From positions 124,001 through 188,000 of the forward strand of contig CP058708.1 of the NCBI GenBank assembly GCA_013414765.1: DNA of 64,000 nucleotides. The letters are read 5' to 3'. The position numbers and the translations under genes were made by a program. Positions 8,589-18,396 of the stretch are shown in pieces. The stretch is from Candidatus Accumulibacter cognatus. Its GTDB lineage: Bacteria; Pseudomonadota; Gammaproteobacteria; Burkholderiales; Rhodocyclaceae. Position 1 is the stretch's first letter, and every line of letters begins with the position of its first letter. Below the pieces are notes generated by a model. That model saw only the letters and a list, made by a program, of their open reading frames with translations. It was not told the DNA's origin and did not search any database.

Positions 8589-9164
8589 CCCCAGCAGTAA
8601 CCCTCCCCCGGCAGAACCGGGGGGCTTTCATCGTGTGAGCCGATCAAAGCGTCCAAACAGGGTCGCTACGCGACCCTGACCCTCTTGCGCCACATCAAAA
8701 GTCGTAAAATCAACATCATAGACTCAGAGTCCGTGAATTTTTTTCACTGCCACACCACGTTCGGCACGACCAAACCGCTGACGCCCGCCCGGGCCTGATT
8801 ATACGTAATCCATGTTCCGGCTGGCCGTTTTGCCTGGATCTACCCTTTTCCGCGCCTTTCTCTCGACTTCCCTAACATTTTCGGTACTGTGGATACTGTG
8901 GACCTTCCCGCCCCTATGCTGAACAGATATTTCGGCACCTTCCCACCGACTCTCAAGGACAGCCAGTACGGCAAGGAACGCCAGACGGATAGTAACAAGA
9001 AGCTGTCCCGGACCGAACAGATCAGATAGCCCAGGGTGTCGTTCGTGCCGACGTTGGCAAGGGTACCGGAGCAGTGTCGCGATCATCGGCAAATGTTTAC
9101 ACCATTTTTACTTCGCATTCAGGACACTGACGGCATTGCGTTCCGAGTCCGCTTGCCGCCGGCC
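8589..9164. other. Intergenic region with two GC-rich hairpins between adh and the kdpDE-kup genes
   Basis: I see no convincing gene here. Two perfect hairpins stand out: CCCCCGG/CCGGGGG at 8605-8623 and CAGGGTCGC/GCGACCCTG at 8658-8678. Neither is followed by a strong T-run. A 9-bp direct repeat TACTGTGGA occurs twice in tandem near 8885. A hydrophobic 36-codon ORF at 8812 has no ribosome-binding site. The region probably holds the divergent promoters of adh and the kinase gene. Confidence 0.5.
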
Positions 9165-10685
9165 ATGAAAACCGAATTCCCCTCCCCCTGGCTCCGTGCC
9201 CCTTATCTGGTGGCCGCTGCGCTTTGTACACTGACCACGCTCGGCACGCTTCCTTTGCGCGGGCTGCTCGACCTCGCCAACATCGTGATGATCTTTCTGC
9301 TGACGGTGTTCGTCGCCGCGGTTTGGCTCGGGCGTGGTCCATCGATCATGGCGGCTTTCCTGGGTGTGGCCCTCTTCGACTTCTTCTTCGTACCGCCACA
9401 CCTTTCCTTTGCCGTCGCTGACGGGCAGTATCTGGTAACTTTCGCGGTCATGCTTGCCGTCGGACTGATCTCTTCGCATCTGGCGGCATTGCTTTCGGAG
9501 CGGACGGCCGAGGCCCAGTCACGGGAACAGGAGACGCGCGTCCTTTACCAGCTCGCACGCGATCTGGGTGGCGCCCTAGCAGCCGATCAGGTCGCCGACA
9601 TGACGCACCACTTCCTGGGCGCCGTTGAACTGGATGTGACGGTTCTGGTCGCCGATGCGTCGGGCCAGGGCATTTCGTTCCACGAATACGGCAGCCACCA
9701 CCTGAATAATCTGGAGAAGGGCTTCGCCCGTTCGGCCTACGATCGCGGCGTCATCGTCGAGACCGACCCCCTTGCCGGCATGGGCGTAGCGATCGTCTTT
9801 CTCCCTCTCGTGGCACTGACCCGCGTTCTCGGCGTGCTGGCCCTGGTACCACGGTCGGATGACGTCGACCGGGTGCGTGCTCTGCGGCCCTTGCTGGAAG
9901 CGGTGGCTTCGCTGCTGGCGATCACGCTCGAGCGGCTGCATTATGCCGACGCCGCGCAGGTCAGCGAACTGCGGGTGTCTGCGGAGCGGCTACGCGCATC
10001 GATCCTGTCGTCCCTGTCGCACGACTTGCGGACACCGCTGACCAGTCTCGTCGGACTCGCCGACACCCTCGTTCAGAGGCAACCGGCGCTCGACGAGGGT
10101 GCCATGGAAACAGCCGCGATCATTCGCGACCAGGCGCATGCCATGCATCACCTGATGTCCAATCTGCTCGAAATGGCCCGCCTGCAGTCAGGCAGCATCA
10201 CACTGAACAAGGAGTGGCAGCCCTTCGAGGAGATCATCGGATCCAGTACCCGCCTGCTGGCGGATCTTCTCGCCAGCCGCAGGCTCGACCTCCAGGTACC
10301 GCGCGATCTGCCGCTGGTCGAGTTCGATGCCGTGCTGCTGGAGCGCGTCCTGTGCAATCTGCTGGAGAACGCGGCCAAGTATTCGCCCCCGGGAGCGCGC
10401 ATCGAGGTGCTGGCAAGCGTGCGCGGCGGGGCGCTGGAAGTCGCCGTCGGCAACGACGGTCCCGGTTTTCCCACGGATCGCATCGGCCAGGTTTTCGACC
10501 TGTTTGCCAGGGGCGAGCGCGAGCCGGCCGTCGCCGGTACCGGGCTGGGGCTGGCGATCTGCAAGGCCATCGTCGAGGCGCACGGCGGCAGCATCGTCGC
10601 CGAGAACCATCCCGGCGGTGCCTGCGTGCGTTTCACCCTTCCCCTCGGTACGCCTCCTGCCATGGACGAGGAGGGCACGCCATGA
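9165..10685 (+). CDS. KdpD-like sensor histidine kinase lacking the N-terminal KdpD and USP domains
   Basis: The product of about 506 residues starts directly with the four-helix DUF4118 membrane domain (YLVAAALCTLTTLGTLPLRG and following helices). A GAF-like linker comes next, then the HisKA box SSLSHDLRTPLTSLVGLAD with phospho-acceptor His286. The HATPase part shows NLLENAAKYSPP and TGLGLAICKAIVEAHGG. Classical KdpD is about 900 residues because it also has an N-terminal KdpD/USP sensor region; that region is missing. The frame is open upstream to 9036; I choose the ATG at 9165 because it directly precedes the conserved domain. The stop overlaps the kdpE start by 4 nt. Confidence 0.85.
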   Translation: MKTEFPSPWLRAPYLVAAALCTLTTLGTLPLRGLLDLANIVMIFLLTVFVAAVWLGRGPSIMAAFLGVALFDFFFVPPHLSFAVADGQYLVTFAVMLAVGLISSHLAALLSERTAEAQSREQETRVLYQLARDLGGALAADQVADMTHHFLGAVELDVTVLVADASGQGISFHEYGSHHLNNLEKGFARSAYDRGVIVETDPLAGMGVAIVFLPLVALTRVLGVLALVPRSDDVDRVRALRPLLEAVASLLAITLERLHYADAAQVSELRVSAERLRASILSSLSHDLRTPLTSLVGLADTLVQRQPALDEGAMETAAIIRDQAHAMHHLMSNLLEMARLQSGSITLNKEWQPFEEIIGSSTRLLADLLASRRLDLQVPRDLPLVEFDAVLLERVLCNLLENAAKYSPPGARIEVLASVRGGALEVAVGNDGPGFPTDRIGQVFDLFARGEREPAVAGTGLGLAICKAIVEAHGGSIVAENHPGGACVRFTLPLGTPPAMDEEGTP

Positions 10686-11371
10686 ACGAGACGATTGCGC
10701 GCGTCATCGTCGTCGAGGACGAACCGCAAATCCGCCGCTTTGTCTGCGATTCCCTGCGCCGCGAGGGTTGCGCTGCGCTCGAGGCGGCCACGGCGCGCCA
10801 GGGACTGGACGAGCTTGCCCGTGGCAAGGCGGATCTGGTGATCCTTGATCTGGGTCTGCCCGATATGAACGGCATCGAATTCATTCGCGACATGCGTAGC
10901 TGGTCGACGGTGCCGATTCTCATCCTCTCGGCCCGCTCGGCCGAGCGCGACAAGATCGCCGCCCTCGACACGGGTGCCGATGACTATCTCTGCAAACCCT
11001 TTGGCGTCGGTGAATTGCTGGCACGCGTGCGCGCCCTGTTAAGACGCCACTGGCAAGCCGGCGAAGCCGGTCCCCTGCATCGCTTCGGCGATGTCGAGGT
11101 GGATCTGTCCCGCCGTATCGTCAGCCGGGGTAGCGTCGAGATCCACCTGACTCAAATCGAGTATCGCCTGCTGGCGGTGATGCTCGCCAACAGCGGCAAG
11201 GTACTGACCCATCGCTACCTGATCCGGGAAGTATGGGGACCAGGACACAGCGAACAGGGCCACTACCTGCGCATCTACGTTGGCCGATTACGCCAGAAGC
11301 TCGAGATGGACCCGACCCAGCCACAGCACATACTCACCGAGACTGGCGTCGGCTATCGCTTTCAATCCTGA
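10682..11371 (+). CDS. kdpE: Response regulator of the KdpE/OmpR type
   Basis: This 229-residue two-component regulator has a receiver domain (VIVVEDEPQIRRF, phospho-acceptor Asp in LVILDLGLPD, conserved Lys in DDYLCKPFG) and a winged-helix DNA-binding domain ending in YLRIYVGRLRQKLE and TETGVGYRF. Its ATG overlaps the kinase stop (ATGA), so the pair is translationally coupled. In known systems KdpE activates kdpFABC. No kdpFABC genes occur here; the next gene, 24 nt downstream, is kup, so control of kup is the natural inference. Confidence 0.88.
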   Translation: MNETIARVIVVEDEPQIRRFVCDSLRREGCAALEAATARQGLDELARGKADLVILDLGLPDMNGIEFIRDMRSWSTVPILILSARSAERDKIAALDTGADDYLCKPFGVGELLARVRALLRRHWQAGEAGPLHRFGDVEVDLSRRIVSRGSVEIHLTQIEYRLLAVMLANSGKVLTHRYLIREVWGPGHSEQGHYLRIYVGRLRQKLEMDPTQPQHILTETGVGYRFQS

Positions 11372-11395
11372 ATCCTGAAGCAAGAGGTAAGCATC

Positions 11396-13270
11396 ATGTC
11401 TGAAAACAACGACCAGAACCGTCTGGCCAGCCTGTCACTGGCCGCCCTTGGTGTCGTGTATGGCGATATCGGCACCAGTCCCCTGTATGCGATCAAGGAG
11501 GTTTTCGGCGGCGCGCACCATCCGGTGCCGATCACCCCGGACAACGTCATCGGCATTCTCTCGCTGATCTTCTGGTCTCTGATGGTCGTCGTCAGCCTGA
11601 AGTACGTGCTCTTCATCATGCGCGCCGACAACAAGGGCGAAGGCGGCATCATGGCCTTGATGGCACTGGCCCTGCGGCCGATCGCGCCGGGCTCGTGGCA
11701 GCGCCGGCTGATCATGGTTCTTGGCCTCTTCGGGGCGGCCCTCTTCTACGGTGACGGGGTGATCACGCCAGCGATTTCCGTGCTCTCTGCGGTCGAGGGC
11801 CTGGAAGTGGCGACACCCGCCTTCAGGCCCTACGTCGTGCCGATATCCTTGGTAATCCTGGTGGGCCTTTTTGCGGTGCAGCGTCGCGGCACCGCCACCG
11901 TGGGCGCCTTCTTCGGACCGATCATGGTGCTCTGGTTCCTGACGCTGGGCACGCTCGGCCTGTTCAGCATCGCCCATGACCCGGCGGTGCTGCGCGCGCT
12001 GGGACCGTGGCACGCCGTCCGTTTCTTCGACGACAACCCGATTCTCGGTTTCTTTGCCCTCGGTGCCGCCGTGCTCGTGCTGACGGGTGGCGAAGCGCTC
12101 TATGCGGACATGGGGCACTTCGGGCACAAGCCGATCCAGTGGGCCTGGTTTGGCCTGGTGCTGCCGGCACTGGTGATCAACTATTTCGGGCAGGGCGCGC
12201 TGCTGTTGCGCGATCCGGAGGCCATTGCCAATCCGTTCTATCTGCTGGCGCCCGACTGGCTGCTCTATCCAATGGTGGTGCTGTCCACCTTGGCGACGGT
12301 GATTGCCTCGCAGGCCGTGATTTCCGGCGCCTTCTCGATTACGCAGCAGGCGATTCAGCTTGGCTTCACGCCACGCATGGAGATCAGCCACACATCGGAT
12401 CAGCAGATGGGGCAAATCTACCTGGCAGGCATCAACTGGAGCTTGCTGGCAGCGGTCATCGTCCTGGTGCTCGGCTTCGGCAGTTCGTCGAACCTGGCGG
12501 CTGCCTACGGCATCGCAGTGACGGGAACGATGTTCATCACCGATCTGCTGGCCTTCGTCGTCGCGCGATACGTCTGGGGCTGGCCCGTCTGGCGCGCATT
12601 TCTCGGTGCGCTGCCTTTCGCGATCATCGATCTGGCCTATTTCTCGGCCAACTCGGTGAAGATCGCCGATGGCGGCTGGTTCCCGCTGCTCTTCGGCCTC
12701 GCCGTCTATCTGCTGCTATCTACCTGGAAGCGCGGCCGCGACCTGCTCAGCGCCCATCTGGCCATGGATGCGATGGATACGCGGAGCTTCCTGCAGGCGA
12801 TTGCTGGGGCGCGACGGGTACCTGGGACAGCGATATTCCTCACGTCCAATCCCGACAACGTGCCGCACTCCCTGCTGCACAGTCTGAAGCACTACAAGGT
12901 GTTGCACGAGCGTATCGTGCTGGTCTCCGTCCATATTCTCGACGTTCCCCGGCGGGCGGACGGCAGTCGCGTGGAGGTCGTGCACCTGGCCAGCGATCTC
13001 TGGCTGGTCAAGGTTTCGTACGGTTTCATGGAGCAGCCGAACCTGCCGAACGCGCTGGCAGGATGCGCCGCCTACGGGCTCCATTTCGACCCGATGGACA
13101 CCTCGTTCTTCCTCGGCCGGGAAACCCTTCTCCCCCGCCTGAATACCGACATGTGTCGCTGGCGCGGCAAGCTCTTCGTCTGGATGTTCCGCAACGGCGG
13201 CAGCGCTGCAAACTTCTTCGGTCTGCCTGCCAATCGAGTAGTCGAACTGGGCACGCAGGTCGTCATGTAG
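11396..13270 (+). CDS. kup: Kup-type low-affinity potassium uptake protein
   Basis: Kup (TrkD) is a K+/H+ symporter of the inner membrane with 12 transmembrane helices and a cytoplasmic tail. The 624-residue length is standard. The N-terminal motif LGVVYGDIGTSPLYAIKEVF is diagnostic, as are ADNKGEGGIMALMAL, FYGDGVITPAISVLSAVEGL (exact family signature) and GGEALYADMGHFG. It has a ribosome-binding site (AAGAGG) and follows kdpE closely on the same strand. The arrangement suggests that the two-component pair senses potassium or turgor and controls this transporter. Confidence 0.95.
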   Translation: MSENNDQNRLASLSLAALGVVYGDIGTSPLYAIKEVFGGAHHPVPITPDNVIGILSLIFWSLMVVVSLKYVLFIMRADNKGEGGIMALMALALRPIAPGSWQRRLIMVLGLFGAALFYGDGVITPAISVLSAVEGLEVATPAFRPYVVPISLVILVGLFAVQRRGTATVGAFFGPIMVLWFLTLGTLGLFSIAHDPAVLRALGPWHAVRFFDDNPILGFFALGAAVLVLTGGEALYADMGHFGHKPIQWAWFGLVLPALVINYFGQGALLLRDPEAIANPFYLLAPDWLLYPMVVLSTLATVIASQAVISGAFSITQQAIQLGFTPRMEISHTSDQQMGQIYLAGINWSLLAAVIVLVLGFGSSSNLAAAYGIAVTGTMFITDLLAFVVARYVWGWPVWRAFLGALPFAIIDLAYFSANSVKIADGGWFPLLFGLAVYLLLSTWKRGRDLLSAHLAMDAMDTRSFLQAIAGARRVPGTAIFLTSNPDNVPHSLLHSLKHYKVLHERIVLVSVHILDVPRRADGSRVEVVHLASDLWLVKVSYGFMEQPNLPNALAGCAAYGLHFDPMDTSFFLGRETLLPRLNTDMCRWRGKLFVWMFRNGGSAANFFGLPANRVVELGTQVVM

Positions 13271-13405
13271 ATCCAGGTTCTTCGGCAACCATCGGCGGCA
13301 CACCGCGCGACAGCGAAAACATGAAACGTGCGCCGCCGCCGGCGCGATTCTCGGCATGAATCCTGCCGCCGTGCACCTCGACAAATGAGGCGCCTGCCAC
13401 AATAA
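13263..13405 (-). pseudogene. C-terminal remnant of a KdpD-like histidine kinase
   Basis: On the minus strand a frame reads FVEVHGGRIHAENRAGGG, then ARFMFSLSRGVPP, ending at a TGA that overlaps the 3' end of kup. This matches the last segment of KdpD-type HATPase domains (compare AIVEAHGGSIVAENHPGGA in the intact kinase nearby). The residues just before it (GIIIVAGAS) should be a GLGLAIC-type motif and are not, and no longer frame continues upstream. I read it as a decayed fragment of a second, convergent kinase gene. Confidence 0.6.
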
Positions 13406-13577
13406 TAATGCCCAATCAACGCGCCGGTGACGGTTCGCCCCGCCGGAACCGATTGCTGCACCGCAGAACAAAATATCCGTTCGCAGACACCAAGGAACAG
13501 TTCCTTCCGCTTCCACGCGCCACGCCGAACCGGAACAATCGGCGCGGCGGACAGACTGCCTCCACGGAGATCAAGCC
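13406..13577. other. Non-coding spacer
   Basis: I see no gene with a plausible start, ribosome-binding site or recognisable product in this stretch between the kinase remnant and the small ORF before the HugZ-like gene. Short frames are open in both directions but look like high-GC shadows. Confidence 0.4.
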
Positions 13578-13793
13578 ATGGGCGACCAGCGCACCCCCCT
13601 TCGACAGCACGGAATGATTGCCACCAGTCCCGGATGGCGACGGCACTTCTGGTCGCGGCAGGACACGGAGGCGCCGGCGCTCGTGCAATCGCGCGATGCG
13701 GATGAGTTATGGCCCGTCGTGCTCGCCTTCTGGACCACGGCCGTGACGAACATACCCGCCTTCTGGACCATCCGCACGGGTAATCGCCGATGA
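13578..13793 (+). CDS. Small hypothetical ORF coupled to the next gene
   Basis: A 71-codon frame starts at an ATG with GGAG 8 nt upstream, and its stop overlaps the next start codon (ATGA), which argues for translational coupling. The product is tryptophan-rich, with two similar segments (LAFWTTAV and PAFWTIRT) that come from a 14-bp direct repeat CGCCTTCTGGACCA. I do not recognise the family. It could be a real small protein or the tail of a degraded gene. Confidence 0.3.
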   Translation: MGDQRTPLRQHGMIATSPGWRRHFWSRQDTEAPALVQSRDADELWPVVLAFWTTAVTNIPAFWTIRTGNRR

Positions 13794-14440
13794 GGATTTC
13801 GACGCCGCACGCCGTTCACCTCCTCCATGCCGCACCGTTCGCGACGCTGGCGACGCAGGCGATCAACTTTCCGGGCCACCCCTACGCGACGCCGGTCCCC
13901 AACGTTCCCGACGCAGCGCACTGCCCGCTCCTCCTCGTCAGCGCGCTCGCCGAGCACACCAAGAACCTGCTCGCCGACCCGAAGGTGAGCCTGTCCTATG
14001 TCGAGCCGCGCTCCACCGACGTGCAGGCCGCGGCACGCCTGACCCTGGTCGGCGATGCCGAACGGCTAGACCCGGACGACGCGCTGGTCGAGCGTTACCT
14101 GCGCTACCAGCCCGACTCGGCGCACTATCTCGAACTCGACTTCATGTTCTTCCGCGTCGTTCCGAAGCGTCTGCGTTTCATCGAGGGCATCGGGCGCATG
14201 GGCTGGATCGAGGCCGCCGACTGGTCCTTGCTGCCGGCCCTGGATGCCGACTCCGAGCGCGCGGCGCTACAGGAACTCACGGGTCGGTTGCCGGACGGCG
14301 TCACCGTGCTCGGCATCGATACGTTCGGCATCGACCTCAGGCGCGGCGAACAGCGCGCCCGCCACGCCTTTGGGGAACCTTGGGCATCGCCGGCCGTGCT
14401 GGCCGCGATGATCGCCCACTGGGCGGCCGGCCTCGCCTGA
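13790..14440 (+). CDS. HugZ-like FMN-binding split-barrel (pyridoxamine-5'-phosphate-oxidase-related) protein
   Basis: The 216-residue product has the split-barrel signature LLHAAPFATLATQAI, the LLLVSALAEHTKNLLADPKVSLSYVEP segment (here in two parts) and the RLTLVGDAERL strand, followed by a C-terminal DUF2470-like half (GIDTFGIDLRRGEQR). Relatives are heme-degrading HugZ enzymes and general flavin reductases. The iron or heme role is only inferred. It precedes the molybdenum hydroxylase genes by about 200 nt on the same strand. Codons are strongly GC-ending, as in the following five genes. Confidence 0.7.
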   Translation: MRISTPHAVHLLHAAPFATLATQAINFPGHPYATPVPNVPDAAHCPLLLVSALAEHTKNLLADPKVSLSYVEPRSTDVQAAARLTLVGDAERLDPDDALVERYLRYQPDSAHYLELDFMFFRVVPKRLRFIEGIGRMGWIEAADWSLLPALDADSERAALQELTGRLPDGVTVLGIDTFGIDLRRGEQRARHAFGEPWASPAVLAAMIAHWAAGLA

Positions 14441-14638
14441 TCCCTTGCGCCTCCTGCCTCCGGCACGCACCACGGGCGCCGCATCCAGCCGTCGACTTGC
14501 CACGCGAATGAACCGACGGCAGCCGGCTGCGTCCAACGCCTGTCGCGCGGGTCGGAACCCCATCCGGACGCCCCGCCGGCCCGCTGCGCGGGCCGAACGA
14601 CCCCACCCGCCCGCCCCGGCCAAAGAAAGGAGCCCTGC

Positions 14639-15097
14639 ATGATCTCCCTCACCGTCAACGGCAAGAAGCTCTCCGTCGATGCCTCGCCCGATACCCCGCT
14701 GCTCTGGGTGCTACGCGACCACCTCCACCTCACCGGCACCAAGTACGGCTGCGGCCAGGCGCTCTGCGGCGCCTGCACCGTGCATGTGGACGGCGCGCCG
14801 CAGCGTTCCTGCGCGATCCCGGTCTCGATGGTCGCGGGCCGCGCGATCACCACCATCGAATCGGCCGACCAGACCAAGGTTGGCAAGGCCGTGCAGGCGG
14901 CCTGGCAGAAGCTCGATGTCGTGCAGTGCGGCTACTGCCAATCGGGCCAGATCATGAGCGCCGTGGCGCTGCTCAGCACCAAGCGCAAGCCGACCGACGC
15001 CGACATCGACGAAGCGATGGGCGGCAACCTCTGTCGCTGCGCCACCTATCAGCGCATCCGCGCCGCCATCCACGAAGCCGCCAAGTCCCTCGCCTAG
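14639..15097 (+). CDS. Small [2Fe-2S] subunit of a molybdenum hydroxylase (isoquinoline 1-oxidoreductase alpha type)
   Basis: This 152-residue electron-transfer subunit belongs to a xanthine-dehydrogenase-family enzyme. The plant-type ferredoxin cluster cysteines occur in [20 protein letters not shown] and in the later RSC. The second helical domain has [10 protein letters not shown] and [13 protein letters not shown], ligating the inner cluster. Enzymes of the IorA group pass electrons to a membrane cytochrome or other acceptor instead of a FAD subunit, and no FAD-subunit gene is present here, which supports that group. AAAGGAG lies just before the ATG. The large subunit follows after 10 nt. 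Confidence 0.9.
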   Translation: MISLTVNGKKLSVDASPDTPLLWVLRDHLHLTGTKYGCGQALCGACTVHVDGAPQRSCAIPVSMVAGRAITTIESADQTKVGKAVQAAWQKLDVVQCGYCQSGQIMSAVALLSTKRKPTDADIDEAMGGNLCRCATYQRIRAAIHEAAKSLA

Positions 15098-15107
15098 GAG
15101 CCGCGCC

Positions 15108-17381
15108 ATGGACACGACAATCGCCACACCCCTCGCCGCAGCCGATCCCGCAACCCACGCCACGAACGCCCCGCCCGCCATCGAGAACGCCAGCCGCCGC
15201 CAGTTCGTGCAGGGCGTCACCGGACTTACGCTCGCCTTCTGCCTGCCCGCCTCTGCCACCCTCGCCGCCCCCGCCGGAGCCGGCAAGCTGGCCGCCACGG
15301 GTGGCGCAGCCGCCCCCCCCTTCGAACCCAACGCCTTCCTGCGCATCGGCGCCGACGACACGGTGACCGTGATCTCGAAGCACCTCGAGATGGGCCAGGG
15401 CACCTATACGGGCCTCGCGACCATCGTCGCCGAGGAACTCGACGCCGACTGGGCGAAGGTGCGCATCGAAGGCGCGCCGGCAGACGCCAAGCGCTACAAC
15501 AACCTGTTCTGGGGTCCGGCGCAGGGAACCGGCGGCAGCACGGCGATGGCCAATTCCTGGGAACAGCTGCGCAATGCCGGCGCCGCCGGCCGCGCGATGC
15601 TGGTCCAGGCCGCCGCAAAGAAATGGAAGGTGCCGGCCGCCGAGATCACCGTGAAGGACGGCGTCGTCATGCACGCCGCATCGAAGCGCAAGGAGCGCTT
15701 CGGCGAACTGGTCGCCGATGCCGCCAAGGAGGCGGTGCCGACCGGCGTGACGCTCAAGGACCCGAAGGACTTCCGCCTGGTCGGCAAGCACGCGCCGCGC
15801 AAGGACTCGGCCGACAAGACCACCGGCCGCGCGATGTTCACCCAGGACATGCAGATGCACGGCATGCTGGTCGCGATGGTCGCCCACCCGCCGCGCTTCG
15901 GCGCCAAGGTGCAGCGCTTCGACGCGACGCGTGCGAAGGCGATCAATGGCGTCGTCGACGTCGTCGAGATCCCCTCCGGCGTCGCCGTCCTGGCGCTCGA
16001 TACCTGGACCGCCAAGAAGGCGCGCGACACGCTCACCATCGAATGGAACGACACGAACGCCTTCCGCCTCGGCAGCGAGGAGATCCTCGCCCGCTACAAG
16101 GAGATGGCGAAGAAGCCCGGCCTTGTCGCCCACCAGGCCGGCGACACCGACGCCGCGTTCGCCAAGGCCGCGAAGAAGCTTTCGGCAAGCTACGACTTCC
16201 CCTACCTCGCGCACGCCGCGATGGAGCCGATGAACTGCGTCGTCGCCCGCACCGAGACCGGCTGCGAAGTCTGGAACGGCGAGCAGCTGCACACCGGCGA
16301 CCAGTACGCGCTGGCTGTCGTGTTCGGCTTCAAGCCCGAGCAGGTGACGATCCACATGCTCTACGCCGGCGGCAGCTTCGGCCGCCGAGCCAACACCAAA
16401 TCGGACTACGTCGTCGAGGCCGCGCAGATCGTCAAGGCCAGCGGCACGAAGGCGCCGGTCAAGCTGGTGTGGACGCGCGAGGATGACATGCGCGCCGGCT
16501 ACTACCGGCCGCTCTTCCACCACGCGCTCGAAGCCGCGCTCGATGCCGAAGGCAGGCTCACCGGCTGGCGGCACCGCCTAGTCGGGCAATCGATCCTCAA
16601 GGGCTCGCCCTTCGAATCGATGATGGTCAAGAACGGCATCGACGCCGTCTCGGTCGAGGGCGCCGCCAACCTGCCCTACGCGATCCCCAACATGACCGTC
16701 GACCTGCACACGCCGGACGACATCCAGGTGCCCGTGCTGTGGTGGCGCTCGGTCGGCTCCTCGCATACCGCCTACTCGACCGAGGTCTTCCTCGACCAGG
16801 TGGCGCGCGCCGCCGGCAAGGACCCGGTCGCGATGCGCATGGACCTGCTCGACAAACACCCGCGGCACCGCGGCGTGCTCAAGCTCGCCGCCGAGAAGGC
16901 CGGCTGGGGCAAGCCGCTCGCCGCCGGCGCGCCGGGCACCCGGCGCGGCCGCGGCGTGGCCGTGCATGAATCCTTCAACAGCTACGTGGCGCAGGTGGCC
17001 GAGGTCACCGTCGATGCCGAAGGCAAGCTGAAGGTCGACCGTGTCGTCTGCGCCGTCGACTGCGGCATCGCGATCAACCCCGACAACGTGCGCGCGCAGG
17101 TCGAAGGCGCGGTCGGCTTCGCGCTCTCGGCGGCGCTGCACGGCGAGATCGAACTCAAGGACGGCCAGGTCGTCCCCGGCAATTTCGACGCCTATCCGGT
17201 GCTGCGCATTGCCGAGATGCCGAAGGTCGAAGTCCATATCGTGCCCTCGGCCGAAAAGCCCACCGGCATCGGCGAACCCGGCGTGCCGCCGCTAGCCCCG
17301 GCAGTCGCCAACGCGATCGCCGCGGCGACCGGCAAGGTTCCGACGCGCCTGCCCTTCAGTGCCGACGACCTCAAGGCCTGA
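15108..17381 (+). CDS. Large molybdopterin-binding subunit of an IorB-type aldehyde/N-heterocycle oxidoreductase
   Basis: This 757-residue catalytic subunit binds molybdopterin cytosine dinucleotide. Near residue 27 it has a twin-arginine-like signal, [20 protein letters not shown], which predicts Tat export of the folded enzyme with its small partner. Conserved cofactor segments include [48 protein letters not shown] and the C-terminal [18 protein letters not shown], with the catalytic-type Glu in GEPGVPP. The substrate (aldehyde or N-heteroaromatic) cannot be read off the sequence. Cofactor-maturation genes xdhC and mocA follow directly, forming a self-contained cassette. Confidence 0.88.
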   Translation: MDTTIATPLAAADPATHATNAPPAIENASRRQFVQGVTGLTLAFCLPASATLAAPAGAGKLAATGGAAAPPFEPNAFLRIGADDTVTVISKHLEMGQGTYTGLATIVAEELDADWAKVRIEGAPADAKRYNNLFWGPAQGTGGSTAMANSWEQLRNAGAAGRAMLVQAAAKKWKVPAAEITVKDGVVMHAASKRKERFGELVADAAKEAVPTGVTLKDPKDFRLVGKHAPRKDSADKTTGRAMFTQDMQMHGMLVAMVAHPPRFGAKVQRFDATRAKAINGVVDVVEIPSGVAVLALDTWTAKKARDTLTIEWNDTNAFRLGSEEILARYKEMAKKPGLVAHQAGDTDAAFAKAAKKLSASYDFPYLAHAAMEPMNCVVARTETGCEVWNGEQLHTGDQYALAVVFGFKPEQVTIHMLYAGGSFGRRANTKSDYVVEAAQIVKASGTKAPVKLVWTREDDMRAGYYRPLFHHALEAALDAEGRLTGWRHRLVGQSILKGSPFESMMVKNGIDAVSVEGAANLPYAIPNMTVDLHTPDDIQVPVLWWRSVGSSHTAYSTEVFLDQVARAAGKDPVAMRMDLLDKHPRHRGVLKLAAEKAGWGKPLAAGAPGTRRGRGVAVHESFNSYVAQVAEVTVDAEGKLKVDRVVCAVDCGIAINPDNVRAQVEGAVGFALSAALHGEIELKDGQVVPGNFDAYPVLRIAEMPKVEVHIVPSAEKPTGIGEPGVPPLAPAVANAIAAATGKVPTRLPFSADDLKA

Positions 17382-17385
17382 CGCC

Positions 17386-18396
17386 GTGGACAGCCAGGAT
17401 CTGCAGGTCCTCGATGCCGTACGCCGCTGGTCGGCGGCGGGCCATACCCTCGCGCTGGTCACGCTGGCGCGCACCTGGGGCTCGGCGCCGCGCGCGCCCG
17501 GCGCCTGGCTGGCGCTGCGCGACGACGGCCTCGTCCAGGGTTCGGTCTCCGGCGGCTGCGTCGAGGCCGACCTGATCGAACGCATCCGCGCCGGCCGCCT
17601 CGGCGGGCCGGCGCCGACCAAGGTCGCTTACGGCGGGACGCCCGAGGAATCGGCGCGCTTCGGCCTGCCCTGCGGCGGCACGCTCGAACTGGTCATCGAG
17701 GCACGCCCCGATGTCGCGCAACTGATCGACATGGCCGACCGTATCGCTGCCGGCCGCCTCGTGCGGCGCACCGTGGACCTGGCCTCCGGCCACACGGCCA
17801 TCGACGACGGCGCCCGCGGCGACGCGCTGACCTGGAACGGCACCCGCCTCTGCACGCTGCACGGTCCGCGCCGCCGCCTGCTGATCATCGGCGCCGGACA
17901 GATCTCGTACTTCCTGGCTTCGATGGCGCTGCTGATGGACTACGAAGTCACCGTCTGCGACCCGCGCGAGGAATACGCCGACGAGTGGCGCGTCGCCGGC
18001 ACCACCCTGTCGCGCGAGATGCCCGACGACGTGGTGCGCGCGATGGGCCTCGACCCGCACAGCGCCGTCGTCGCGCTGACGCACGACCCCAAGCTCGACG
18101 ACATGGCCCTGCTCGAAGCGCTGAAGTCGCCGGCCTTCTACGTCGGCGCCATCGGCTCGCGGATCAACAACGCGCGGCGGCGCGAGCGGCTGGCGCGCTA
18201 TTTCGACCTCAGCGGGGAAGAACTCGCTGGCCTGCACGGCCCGGTCGGTCTGCCGATCGGCAGCCGCACGCCGCCCGAAATTGCGGTCGCCATCCTCGCC
18301 GAAATGACCGCGGTGATCCGTGGCGTGACCCTGGTCCGCAGCGGCACCGAGGTGCCCTCCACGAGCGGCGTCTGCGCGGCCAGCCTTGCCGGCTGA
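17386..18396 (+). CDS. XdhC/CoxI family molybdenum hydroxylase maturation factor
   Basis: XdhC-type proteins bind molybdenum cofactor, promote its sulfuration and insert it into xanthine-dehydrogenase-family enzymes. The product is about 336 residues. It has the N-terminal XdhC motif [20 protein letters not shown] with [16 protein letters not shown], the [14 protein letters not shown] segment, and a C-terminal Rossmann-like domain ([17 protein letters not shown], then [15 protein letters not shown]). The GTG at 17386 is the first start after the preceding stop; a longer frame into the upstream gene exists but is unlikely. It overlaps mocA by 11 nt. Confidence 0.88.
   Translation: MDSQDLQVLDAVRRWSAAGHTLALVTLARTWGSAPRAPGAWLALRDDGLVQGSVSGGCVEADLIERIRAGRLGGPAPTKVAYGGTPEESARFGLPCGGTLELVIEARPDVAQLIDMADRIAAGRLVRRTVDLASGHTAIDDGARGDALTWNGTRLCTLHGPRRRLLIIGAGQISYFLASMALLMDYEVTVCDPREEYADEWRVAGTTLSREMPDDVVRAMGLDPHSAVVALTHDPKLDDMALLEALKSPAFYVGAIGSRINNARRRERLARYFDLSGEELAGLHGPVGLPIGSRTPPEIAVAILAEMTAVIRGVTLVRSGTEVPSTSGVCAASLAG

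Noticed and set aside
8812..8922. 36-residue hydrophobic peptide upstream of the kinase gene
   Set aside because: One membrane-helix-like stretch, considered as a KdpF-like peptide, but no ribosome-binding site and no kdpA, kdpB or kdpC next to it.
14973..16574. 533-codon minus-strand frame
   Set aside because: Shadow of the molybdoenzyme subunits; no family features.
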